Positions 9,023 through 17,206 of a DNA stretch of 64,000 bases are shown in pieces. Below the pieces are notes generated by a model, which had not been told where the DNA came from, ran no database searches, and saw only the letters and a program-made list of their open reading frames with translations. How positions within the stretch are numbered: position 1 is the stretch's first letter; the number at the start of each line of letters is the position of its first letter. Origin of the DNA: Pelagadaptatus aseana (GTDB taxonomy: Bacteria; Pseudomonadota; Gammaproteobacteria; Pseudomonadales; Cellvibrionaceae); assembly GCA_040365065.1 (NCBI GenBank), contig BAABNI010000002.1:186001-250000 (forward strand). Reading direction: 5' to 3'. Position numbers and translations under genes: made by a program.

Positions 9023-9751
9023 TTATTCTCCGGCTTCGTTATTTTCTTGTTGGGAATCTTCATTGATTGCTTCAGAAGCTTCGACCACAACACTCGCGGT
9101 TTTCAGGTCATCGAGCTTCATTGACAACAGGGCAAACCTTGAGCGATCGGCCTCAGTCATGCTCTGCTGAGCCAGCTCATAGGCCGCTCTGGCCTGTTGG
9201 GTATCACCCTTGGCCAGCAAAATGTCTCCGCGACTTTCGGCGAACAGCGATTTGAACGCACCGCTGTCACTGTCAGCAACCAGAGCCAGAGCTGCATCGT
9301 AATCCTGCTGCGCCAGCAAAACTCTGGCCAGACGATTTTTAGCCAGACGAGTCAGACTGCCATCGACATTGCGCTCAATAACCCATTGCAATTCTGCAGC
9401 CGCCTTACCCAGCTCGTCTTTCTCTACGGCCATTTTGGCCAGAAACAAAGCGGCCTGAGAGGCGTACAGGCTGTTCTCATGATCCGCTTTCAGGCCTTCG
9501 GACAGGTGCACAACCGTGGCACGCTTCTCCTCCGACAACGGCTGGCCCGGAGCAACCTCCAATGCCTCCATGATGTCCTGATAGGAGTTAGAGGCAATTT
9601 CAGCCTGACGCTGTTGATTGGCCTCCCAACCCTGCCAGCCAAAATAACCGGCCACAACCACGGCAACGCCCACCACTGTGGATTTTCCGTTTTCATTCCA
9701 CCAGCGCTTCAGCGCTTCCAACTGTTCTTCTTCGGTAAGGTGAGCAGACAC
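9023..9751 (-). CDS. yfgM: YfgM-type ancillary SecYEG translocon subunit, TPR protein
   Basis: A 242-residue protein with a short cytoplasmic N-terminus, one membrane helix (about 20-40, STVVGVAVVVAGYFGWQGW) and a periplasmic TPR domain. YfgM in E. coli sits at the Sec translocon and works with periplasmic chaperones. The start is GTG at 9751, backed by a GGAG six bases upstream; the next in-frame start would cut into the conserved N-terminus. The C-terminus is Glu/Asn/Gln-rich and probably loose. It lies between hisS and bamB in an apparent single operon. Confidence 0.9.
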   Translation of the reverse strand: MSAHLTEEEQLEALKRWWNENGKSTVVGVAVVVAGYFGWQGWEANQQRQAEIASNSYQDIMEALEVAPGQPLSEEKRATVVHLSEGLKADHENSLYASQAALFLAKMAVEKDELGKAAAELQWVIERNVDGSLTRLAKNRLARVLLAQQDYDAALALVADSDSGAFKSLFAESRGDILLAKGDTQQARAAYELAQQSMTEADRSRFALLSMKLDDLKTASVVVEASEAINEDSQQENNEAGE

Positions 9752-9798
9752 AAACGACTCCTAAATTTTTATTGTGTTCAATCGTTACAAATATGATT

Positions 9799-11064
9799 TC
9801 AAGCTTGCAGCGCCTTGGCCACATCTTCAATCGCCAGAGTTTCCTGCGGGCGATCAACGCGCAAAGGTTTCAGGGTAACCATGCCCTGTGAGGCCTCGTC
9901 TTCACCAATGATCAAAGCGTATTCGGCGCCACTGCGGTCGGCTTTTTTCATTTGGCTTTTGAAACTGCCACCGCCACAATGATTCATCACTCTCAGGTGT
10001 GGCAGTTGATCACGAATCAACTCTCCCAACTGGTAGGCATCCTCCATCACATCGCCAACTGCAAGAATGTAGACATCAACCGATTGGTTCAGGCCCTCAG
10101 GGATGGCTTCAAGCTCCTGCAACAACAGGATCAAGCGCTCAACGCCCATGGCAAAACCCACCGCCGGTGTTGCGCGACCACCCAACTGCTCTACCAGACC
10201 GTCGTAACGGCCACCGGCACAGACAGTCCCCTGAGCACCCAGTTTGTCAGTAACCCATTCAAAAACGGTCTTACCGTAATAATCAAGACCGCGCACCAGT
10301 CGAGGATTGATTTCATACTGTATGCCAGCACTGTCGAGCAGTGCCTTGAGCTTGTCAAAGTGCTCGCGGGAATCGTCATCGAGGAAATCGTGCAGCGCCG
10401 GAGCATCATTCAACAGCGCCTGGGTGTCCTGATTTTTGCTGTCGAGAATACGCAGTGGGTTGCTGTCGAGACGGCGTTGACTGTCTTCATCCAGCTGCTC
10501 TTTGCGCTCCGACAAATAACTGACCAGAGCCTCCTTGTAGCGGGCTCGGGCGTCGGCGGTTCCCAGAGAATTCAGCTGCAGGGTCACAGCATCACTGATA
10601 CCCAGTTGCTTCCACAAGCGGGCACTGATCATCAACAGCTCCGCATCAATATCCGGCCCATCCATGCCAAAGGTTTCAACCCCGATCTGGTGGAACTGGC
10701 GCAGTCGACCTTTCTGGGGGCGTTCATAGCGGAACATCGGCCCCTGATACCACAATCGCTGGGTCTGGTTATACAACAAACCATGCTGCTCACAGGCACG
10801 AACACAGCAGGCGGTCCCCTCGGGACGCAGGGTAACACTGTCACCGTTGCGATCATCGAAGGTGTACATTTCCTTTTCAACAATGTCGGTCACTTCACCG
10901 ATAGAGCGCTTGAACAGCTCGGTGGGTTCCAGAATCGGGAAACGGATTTCCTGATAGCCATAGTTTTGCAAAACGTCGGCTACGGTAGCTTCAAGGTACT
11001 GCCATGCGGCTGAATCGCCGGGCAACAGATCGTTCATGCCACGAATGGCTTGTAGCTTTTTCAA
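9799..11064 (-). CDS. hisS: Histidyl-tRNA synthetase
   Basis: A class II aminoacyl-tRNA synthetase of 421 residues. Motif 2 is visible around MFRYERPQKGRLRQFHQIGVE. The histidine-specific pair is present (LVRGLDYYGKTVFEW and motif 3, AVGFAMGVERLILL). The anticodon-binding domain fills the last 95 residues. The initiator is TTG at 11064, with AGGA six bases upstream; the next ATG would remove the conserved KLQAIRG start. TTG may keep synthesis modest. Family assignment is unambiguous. Confidence 0.97.
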   Translation of the reverse strand: MKKLQAIRGMNDLLPGDSAAWQYLEATVADVLQNYGYQEIRFPILEPTELFKRSIGEVTDIVEKEMYTFDDRNGDSVTLRPEGTACCVRACEQHGLLYNQTQRLWYQGPMFRYERPQKGRLRQFHQIGVETFGMDGPDIDAELLMISARLWKQLGISDAVTLQLNSLGTADARARYKEALVSYLSERKEQLDEDSQRRLDSNPLRILDSKNQDTQALLNDAPALHDFLDDDSREHFDKLKALLDSAGIQYEINPRLVRGLDYYGKTVFEWVTDKLGAQGTVCAGGRYDGLVEQLGGRATPAVGFAMGVERLILLLQELEAIPEGLNQSVDVYILAVGDVMEDAYQLGELIRDQLPHLRVMNHCGGGSFKSQMKKADRSGAEYALIIGEDEASQGMVTLKPLRVDRPQETLAIEDVAKALQA

Positions 11065-11099
11065 GGTCGTTCCTAAACTAGCTTCTTACAAATTCGGTT

Positions 11100-12215
11100 T
11101 CAGGATTGCTTGGCAATCAGGTCTTTCTCGGCTTCGGCTTTGGCCTCGGCCTTGTCGCGAATCAGGCGCTCGAGATTGTCCACCAGATTGTCCTGTTGCA
11201 ACTTCTGGTTCGGTTCGCCATCCACGTAAATCAGATTATTGGGGGTACCACCGGCCAGACCGATATCGGCCTCTTTGGCTTCACCCGGGCCATTCACCAC
11301 ACACCCAATCACCGCCACATCCATCGGCGTGGTAATGTCTTCGAGGCGGGTCTCCAGCTCATTCATGGTCTTGATGACATCAAAATTCTGGCGAGAGCAA
11401 CTGGGGCAAGCAATAAAGTTGATGCCCTTGCTGCGCAATTTAAGACTCTTGAGCAAATCCCAGCCTACTTTGACCTCTTCAACGGGGTCCGCTGCCAGCG
11501 AGATACGCAAGGTATCACCAATGCCATCGAGTAATAAAGCGCCCAGTCCCACAGCCGATTTCACGGTACCGGCTCGCAACCCTCCCGCCTCGGTTATACC
11601 CAGATGCAGAGGCTGCTCAATCTGACCGGCCAGCTGGCGGTAGGCCTCTACCGCCATAAACACATCGGAGGCTTTAACACTGACTTTGAAATCCTGAAAA
11701 TCGTAGGAGTCCAGAATATCCACATGACGCAGCGCCGACTCCACCAGCGCCGCAGGCGTTGGCTCGCCATATTTTTTCTGCAGGTCTTTTTCCAGAGAGC
11801 CTGCATTAACACCGATACGAATCGGAATGTTCATATCCCGCGCCTTGTCCACCACCGCGCGAATGCGCTTTTCCCGGCCGATATTACCCGGATTGATGCG
11901 CAGACAATCCACGCCCAGGTCCGCCACTCTTAAGGCGATGCGGTAATCGAAATGGATATCCGCCACCAGCGGTACATCCACCTGCTTGCGGATTTCGCCA
12001 AAGGCCTCGGCAGCCTCCATGGAAGGCACGGACACCCTCACAATGTCGGCACCGGCATCCTGAATGCGTTTAATCTGGCCAACGGTAGCGGCGACATCGG
12101 TGGTTTCCGTGTTGGTCATACTCTGAACGGAAATGGGAGCATCGCCGCCTACGGCAACATCGCCCACCATGATCTGGCGAGATTTACGCCGCTTGATTGG
12201 GGATTCAAAGTGCAT
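11100..12215 (-). CDS. ispG: (E)-4-hydroxy-3-methylbut-2-enyl-diphosphate synthase IspG (GcpE)
   Basis: A 371-residue iron-sulfur enzyme of the MEP isoprenoid pathway, converting MEcPP to HMBPP. The cluster ligands are at the positions known for E. coli: Cys270 and Cys273 in ACPSCSR, Cys305 in GCVVNGPGE, and Glu312. The N-terminal TIM-barrel motif is intact (SVQSMTNTETTDV). It is co-directional with hisS 35 bp downstream and follows rodZ. The C-terminal tail (AEAKAEAEKDLIAKQS) is slightly extended. Confidence 0.97.
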   Translation of the reverse strand: MHFESPIKRRKSRQIMVGDVAVGGDAPISVQSMTNTETTDVAATVGQIKRIQDAGADIVRVSVPSMEAAEAFGEIRKQVDVPLVADIHFDYRIALRVADLGVDCLRINPGNIGREKRIRAVVDKARDMNIPIRIGVNAGSLEKDLQKKYGEPTPAALVESALRHVDILDSYDFQDFKVSVKASDVFMAVEAYRQLAGQIEQPLHLGITEAGGLRAGTVKSAVGLGALLLDGIGDTLRISLAADPVEEVKVGWDLLKSLKLRSKGINFIACPSCSRQNFDVIKTMNELETRLEDITTPMDVAVIGCVVNGPGEAKEADIGLAGGTPNNLIYVDGEPNQKLQQDNLVDNLERLIRDKAEAKAEAEKDLIAKQS

Positions 12216-12269
12216 GAAAAGTGCCTGTCTATACTGCTTAATCTGTCAATATATTGCGGGCGGTGAGAA

Positions 12270-13205
12270 TCACTCAATCACCGTCCTCAAAGTTTTTCGA
12301 AAGCCATTGGGCTGAAGTGTGAAGGGCTTACCGTTAAACAGAACCTGTGCCGCTCGCACGTTACCCATCATCACTGCAAATGGGGCTTTTCCCGCAGCCT
12401 CAAAACGGTCACCCGCCTGATAGAGATCCGCGGCCAGCACATCGCCATTGGCATCCGTAATTTCCAGCCAGCACTCGTCACTGAAGTTCAGCACCAGTGT
12501 ATCCATGGCCGGGCTCTGCTGCTCCTGAGAGCTGCCAGCATCCTGTTGCTGAGACTGAACCGCTTGCTCATCAGTTGCAATAGCATCTACAACGTTTGAG
12601 GTTACCTCTTCAACCGCAGAAGATACCGCTTCCTCTGCTTTGATGTCCTGTGTGGCATTAGCTTGCTGACTCGACTGGGAGCCATTATCTGCTTCAGCAT
12701 CATCGGCAGTTTGTGTGTTCTCTGAATCAGGTTCTGGCACTGCAACCGTTGGTTTCACTTCCTGTGCAGGCAGAATTTTGGCTTCGGAAAGCGTCGATTG
12801 TGGCTCATCTCCGGAACCAAACAACCATACCGCCAAAGCCCAGATAACCAGCACCGCAACACCGATCTTCAAGCCCTGTTTAAAGGGAAACCTGCCACCG
12901 AGTTTTTCAGACTCGGATTCAGCCGCTTCGTTATTGGGGGCCTGCTGCTGGTGCTGCTGGAAAGCGTCCAATAGCGTATCGGTATCTACTTCAACCAAAC
13001 GGCTGTAGGAGCGGAGGTAACCAACAACATAGGGGGTATCCGGTAAATTGTGATACTCATCCGCTTCCAGAGCCCTGATATAAGTCACCGTAATTTTCAG
13101 ATGCTCGGCCACCTGCTCTTCGGTCATTTCGGCGGCCTGACGGGCCTGTTTCAGATTCTGGCCCGGGGTCATACTGTTGTTGTCGCTTGTTACATCCATT
13201 TCCAT
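12270..13205 (-). CDS. rodZ: Cell-shape protein RodZ (HTH, membrane helix, DUF4115)
   Basis: A 311-residue protein with an N-terminal Cro/C1-type HTH (about 15-80), a single membrane helix (about 111-130, LKIGVAVLVIWALAVWLFG), a Gln/Ser/Glu-rich periplasmic linker (about 150-230) and a beta-rich C-terminal DUF4115 domain. RodZ bridges MreB filaments to the elongasome. Two methionines at the start (MEMDV) leave a two-residue ambiguity. Its place between pilF and ispG is the usual gammaproteobacterial context. Confidence 0.93.
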   Translation of the reverse strand: MEMDVTSDNNSMTPGQNLKQARQAAEMTEEQVAEHLKITVTYIRALEADEYHNLPDTPYVVGYLRSYSRLVEVDTDTLLDAFQQHQQQAPNNEAAESESEKLGGRFPFKQGLKIGVAVLVIWALAVWLFGSGDEPQSTLSEAKILPAQEVKPTVAVPEPDSENTQTADDAEADNGSQSSQQANATQDIKAEEAVSSAVEEVTSNVVDAIATDEQAVQSQQQDAGSSQEQQSPAMDTLVLNFSDECWLEITDANGDVLAADLYQAGDRFEAAGKAPFAVMMGNVRAAQVLFNGKPFTLQPNGFRKTLRTVIE

Positions 13206-13242
13206 TAAGGGTAAAGCCTGCTGTTGTACTATTTAATCGTTG

Positions 13243-14007
13243 TTATTCTGTAATGGTTTTACTGTATTCCAGATACTCTTTCGAGTACGGGTACATATTT
13301 TTCAAAGCCAGTGCGGCACTGGCCTCCTGATCTTTGTTACCAAAAATTCGCTCCAGGCGAACCTTCAGCCACAAGCTGGCCGCCGAAGGGCGCCCGCGTT
13401 TGTATTTATTGTACTGATCCAGATAAAACTTTGATGACGGGTAATCCTTTCGCTCAAACAGGATCTCAGCAAGTTCGATATGGGCTCGGTATTGGCGAGG
13501 ATTGAGACCTACGGCCTGACGAAGCGAATCGACCGCATCGTCCTCTTTACCCAGCTTCAACTGGGAGCGTCCCAGGTTCACCAACGCCATATCGCGCCGG
13601 GTATAGGTAAAATCGGAAACCACTTTTTTCAGGTGCTTTTCAGCCTCGGCGTATTCCGCCTTTTGGTAGAGAAACGAGGCATAGTTATTGCGCGCCTGGG
13701 CATTGTCCGGATCGAGCATCAAGGCTTTGCGGAAATGCTCGTCGGCTTTATCCATGTCGTTATCGAGCTGATAGACGTAAGCCATGCCATTGTAGGCTCC
13801 GGCCGATGAACTGTTGATACTCATGGCTTTGAGAAAGTGACGCCGGGCAGATTCTTTGTCGTTGTTGCGCAAATAGGCGAAACCCGCATCCACATGAGAT
13901 TGCTCAGCCTTCTTTTCATCCACGGGATCTTTGGTGCTCTCCATGGTGGTGACACAACCCGACAGGGCAAAGACCATCACTAACGCAGTCAACAAAGAAG
14001 GTTTCAT
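13243..14007 (-). CDS. pilF: Type IV pilus assembly lipoprotein PilF/PilW
   Basis: A 254-residue lipoprotein with lipobox ALSGC (Cys18) followed by about six TPR units (residues about 35-240). The pattern SSAGAYNGMAYVYQLDNDMD and NAQARNNYASFLYQ is typical. PilF is the pilotin that places the PilQ secretin in the outer membrane. The strain therefore probably makes type IV pili, although no other pil gene is in view. It lies between rlmN and rodZ in the conserved operon. Confidence 0.92.
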   Translation of the reverse strand: MKPSLLTALVMVFALSGCVTTMESTKDPVDEKKAEQSHVDAGFAYLRNNDKESARRHFLKAMSINSSSAGAYNGMAYVYQLDNDMDKADEHFRKALMLDPDNAQARNNYASFLYQKAEYAEAEKHLKKVVSDFTYTRRDMALVNLGRSQLKLGKEDDAVDSLRQAVGLNPRQYRAHIELAEILFERKDYPSSKFYLDQYNKYKRGRPSAASLWLKVRLERIFGNKDQEASAALALKNMYPYSKEYLEYSKTITE

Positions 14008-14049
14008 ATCAGCGGCTACCTCTTGAGTCCTTAAGGGGATTATCCTGAA

Positions 14050-15228
14050 TCAGGAGGGAATAATACGCACAGGCTCGGCAGTTTGGTACTGCTTTTGTTG
14101 TTGCTGATTGCGATAGCGCTCGCTGCGACGGGTGCGATCGTTGACCGCTCCGGCCAACTGGCCACAAGCGGCATCAATATCATCACCGCGGGTGGTTCTC
14201 ACTGTAGTGGTGTAACCGGCCCGGATCAGAATATCCTGAAAGTTACGCAGGGCATTGTTACTGACGCGCTCGTAATCCGATTGCGAGAAGGGATTGAACG
14301 GTATCAAGTTGATTTTAACCGGTATGTCTTTCAGCAATTCCGCCAATTCATGGGCGTGGTGGGGACGGTCATTGACCTCACGAATGAGGGTGTATTCGAT
14401 GGTCATTTTACGGCGATTGTCCGGCAGGCCCTCGATATAGCGCTTGGCGGAATCCAGCAGCATGGCAATGGGGTACTTTTTATTGATGGGCACCAGCTCA
14501 TTGCGCAACTCATCGTTGGGCGCGTGCAGCGACACCGCCAGACAGGCATCGGTGTACTGTCCGAGACGATCCAGTTCCGGCACCACACCCGAGGTACTCA
14601 GGGTAACGCGGCGCTTGGACAGACCGTAACAATTATCGTGCATCATCAGATTCATGGAATCGACGACATTATCGAAGTTCAATAGCGGCTCACCCATGCC
14701 CATCATGACCACATTGGTGATGATGCGTGGGCGGTTTTCACCAAATTGACCGTAGGACTTGGCCGTCAGCCAGACCTGGCCAATAATTTCAGCGGCGGTC
14801 AGATCGCGGTTAAAACCCTGCTTGCCGGTTGAACAGAAACTGCAATCCAGGGAGCAGCCCACCTGTGAAGACACGCATAAGGTACCGCGGTCGCCATCGG
14901 GAATCAGTACGGTTTCCACCGCGCTGCCGCCCTCGACTTTAATCAGTAGCTTACGGGTGCCATCAGCCGAATCCAGTTGTTGGATAACTTCTGGAGGACG
15001 GATCTCCGCGATGCGCTTGAGCTTCTCGCGGAGAACCTTGCTGATATTGGTCATATTATCGAAGTCATCCACACCCATCTGGTGGATCCACTTGAGCACC
15101 TGGGTGGCACGAAATTTCTTCTCGCCAATGGACTCGAAGAACGCAATCATCTTCTCCTCGGAGAACCCCAGAATATTGGTCTTCTCTGTGGATGTGCCTG
15201 CTACTTCGTGGGCCAGTTGCTCAGTCAT
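14050..15228 (-). CDS. rlmN: Dual-specificity 23S rRNA/tRNA (adenine-C2) methyltransferase RlmN
   Basis: A radical-SAM enzyme of 392 residues that methylates A2503 of 23S rRNA and A37 of some tRNAs. The cluster motif C-x3-C-x2-C is at Cys125, Cys129 and Cys132. The methyl-carrying and resolving cysteines are at Cys355 (DAACGQL) and Cys118, all matching E. coli numbering. A Gln-rich tail after Cys355 (RNQQQQKQYQ) is not conserved. It is transcribed after ndk and before pilF. Confidence 0.97.
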   Translation of the reverse strand: MTEQLAHEVAGTSTEKTNILGFSEEKMIAFFESIGEKKFRATQVLKWIHQMGVDDFDNMTNISKVLREKLKRIAEIRPPEVIQQLDSADGTRKLLIKVEGGSAVETVLIPDGDRGTLCVSSQVGCSLDCSFCSTGKQGFNRDLTAAEIIGQVWLTAKSYGQFGENRPRIITNVVMMGMGEPLLNFDNVVDSMNLMMHDNCYGLSKRRVTLSTSGVVPELDRLGQYTDACLAVSLHAPNDELRNELVPINKKYPIAMLLDSAKRYIEGLPDNRRKMTIEYTLIREVNDRPHHAHELAELLKDIPVKINLIPFNPFSQSDYERVSNNALRNFQDILIRAGYTTTVRTTRGDDIDAACGQLAGAVNDRTRRSERYRNQQQQKQYQTAEPVRIIPS

Positions 15229-15266
15229 GATAAATAACCTCTATCGTCTAACGTTACTGTCTCGAA

Positions 15267-15692
15267 TTAACGAGGGCAGATCTCGTCAGCAGAGAAGAAG
15301 TAAGCCACTTCACGCTCGGCAGACGCGGCAGAGTCAGAACCGTGCACAGCGTTGGCATCGATGGTTTCAGCGAAGTCAGCGCGGATGGTGCCAGCAGCAG
15401 CTTCCTGCGGGTTGGTAGCACCCATCAGGTCACGGTTGGCGGCGATGGCGTTCTCGCCTTCCAGAACCTGAACAACAACAGGACCGGAAGTCATGAAACC
15501 AACCAGATCCTTAAAGAAAGGACGCTCTTTGTGCTCAGCGTAGAAACCGCCGGCTTTTTCGTCGTCCAGGTGCAACATTTTCATCGCAACAACATTCAGA
15601 CCAGCTTTCTCAAAGCGGGCAACGATTTCACCGATAACGTTTTTGCCTACGGCATCGGGCTTGATGATGGACAGGGTGCGTTCTACAGCCAT
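15267..15692 (-). CDS. ndk: Nucleoside diphosphate kinase
   Basis: An enzyme of 141 residues that balances NTP pools by gamma-phosphate transfer. The catalytic His117 lies in NAVHGSDS. The start chosen is the ATG giving MAVERTLSIIKPDAVG, the universal Ndk beginning. An upstream in-frame start would add twelve unconserved residues. It is the first gene of the conserved minus-strand block. A -10 TATAAT lies about 135 bp upstream. Confidence 0.97.
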   Translation of the reverse strand: MAVERTLSIIKPDAVGKNVIGEIVARFEKAGLNVVAMKMLHLDDEKAGGFYAEHKERPFFKDLVGFMTSGPVVVQVLEGENAIAANRDLMGATNPQEAAAGTIRADFAETIDANAVHGSDSAASAEREVAYFFSADEICPR

Positions 15693-15821
15693 TGTGTACT
15701 CCAAAAATAAAAAAACGCCGATTTCCACCGGTATTCCGATGAAAGATCCGCATCAGTTAATAAAACCTTTGATAATGACGCCCCGGCTATTGGAAATGGC
15801 CCGGACGCAGATATAAAGCCG

Positions 15822-15862
15822 GAGAATTATACGCGCTTTTGACTGGGGTTAATACGCCCCCA
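15822..15862 (-). promoter_or_regulatory. Probable sigma-70 promoter of the ndk-rlmN-pilF-rodZ block
   Basis: On the minus strand a perfect TATAAT (15831-15826) follows a GC-rich spacer. The -35 is poor; the best hexamer, TTAACC, gives a 15-bp spacer. The position about 135 bp before ndk and the absence of another candidate nearby support it. The intervening leader is unexplained. Confidence 0.45.
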
Positions 15863-15933
15863 ACATCTGAAACACAGGCAAAACCCGTGCAAAATCGGAA
15901 AAAACAAGAAAATTTCGCCAAACAGCCGAAACT

Positions 15934-16899
15934 CTAGCTCTGGCGAGACAAAGTTTCCTTGGGCAGTTCACCAAACAGGGCTTTATAGTCACGGGAAAAT
16001 TGACCGAGATGATCAAAACCATACTGACTGGCAACTTCGGTCACCAGTCCCCTTCTTGGTTCTATCTGCAGCAAATTGCGACGCACCTCATTAAGCCGCG
16101 CCGAGCGCAGGTACTTCTTGGGCGACACCCCCACATAGCGTTGGAACAGCTGCTGCACATAACGACTGGAAATCCCCCGCCACTCCGCCAGGAAATCCAC
16201 CGTCAGGGAGCTGTCGAGATGTTCACCAATGTAATTGAGCAGCTGATGCAGGTGCTCGTGATCCTGTCGGCTGCCGCATTCACTGAAAATCGGTAACTTA
16301 TCAGGCACCAGTTTGGCCACCAGCGGCAGCAACTTATCTTGGTATTGCTCGATCATATGGCAACTGGCTTCAGCGGGATCCCTGTCGTGACTGAGGTATT
16401 CCGCCACCGGATGCAGGCAGTCGCGGATTGCCTGGGCTTCCTGTTGTTGCAGGGTCAGAATTCTGGCCTCACCCTGCAACAAATCCACCAACGAGCCGTA
16501 ACCCAGAGAGTCGAGCCAGTCAGCGGCCATGCAAAAGCTGTATAACAGGCAATTCTTGGGCAGAATCAGATCCACCTGCCCTCCCTGAGGCATGACACAA
16601 ATCACCTCATCCCTGCAGGGGCGGCCATTGAGAACCACTTCACCCTGACTGCTTTGCTGGGGAAAGAAAAACGAAATCGCGGGTCTTTCGGCCACCAGCT
16701 GACCCGACATAATGGCGTTGGTTGAGGAGCGGGCAAAGGTAATATTGTCATTCTGGAATCTCAGACTGACCACTTCCGGCAAACCCGGCTCCAACAGATA
16801 CGACTTCAGCCTCCAGCCGTATTCAATACCCTTTTCATAGCTTTCATAGCCATTAAAGACGCCGGAAAATCGATCCGGTGAAGAGCAACTGTCACACAT
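15934..16899 (-). CDS. AraC-family transcriptional regulator
   Basis: A 321-residue regulator from the ATG giving MCDSCSSPDRF; a TTG seven codons earlier is possible. The last 100 residues form the double HTH of AraC/XylS proteins (LTVDFLAEWRGISSRYVQQLFQRYVGVSPKKYL, split here only for reading, then VTEVASQYGFDHLGQFSRDYKALFGELP). The N-terminal 210 residues look like a beta-rich ligand domain with no recognised specificity. It is divergent from the large hybrid kinase across about 300 bp, so it may act on that gene or on itself. The target is unknown. Confidence 0.85.
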   Translation of the reverse strand: MCDSCSSPDRFSGVFNGYESYEKGIEYGWRLKSYLLEPGLPEVVSLRFQNDNITFARSSTNAIMSGQLVAERPAISFFFPQQSSQGEVVLNGRPCRDEVICVMPQGGQVDLILPKNCLLYSFCMAADWLDSLGYGSLVDLLQGEARILTLQQQEAQAIRDCLHPVAEYLSHDRDPAEASCHMIEQYQDKLLPLVAKLVPDKLPIFSECGSRQDHEHLHQLLNYIGEHLDSSLTVDFLAEWRGISSRYVQQLFQRYVGVSPKKYLRSARLNEVRRNLLQIEPRRGLVTEVASQYGFDHLGQFSRDYKALFGELPKETLSRQS

Positions 16900-17206
16900 A
16901 ATTTTTTGCCCAAACCCCAATAACCACCAAAAAATAATGGTTATTTAATCACACCACCAGCGCCCCAAACAATGAAAAGCGCGCCACAAAACGGTTCTTA
17001 ACAGCCAACAGAGAAATAAAGAGTCATTTTTTAACAACATAGAGCAATAAAAACCCTATATAGTCAGGGTATTCGCTTTTTCGATAGTCAGCGGCAAGCC
17101 CGATTTGCTAGCCTCGCGACTTAACGCACAAAAAACCTTACAGAAAAAGCGGTCTTGCCATGGAACAGGCCAATAACAATCAATAAAAAAGGTTGCCAGT
17201 CCGTTC
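16900..17206. other. Divergent intergenic region between the AraC gene and the hybrid kinase
   Basis: About 307 bp, AT-rich. The only clear structure is the short inverted repeat ACCCT-N8-AGGGT (17053-17070), 137 bp before the kinase start. I could not place a convincing -35/-10 pair for either gene. Confidence 0.5.

Noticed and set aside
9952..11013. A 353-codon open frame on the plus strand inside hisS
   Set aside because: It is antisense to a certain gene, has low-complexity composition and no family pattern; codon structure of hisS explains it.
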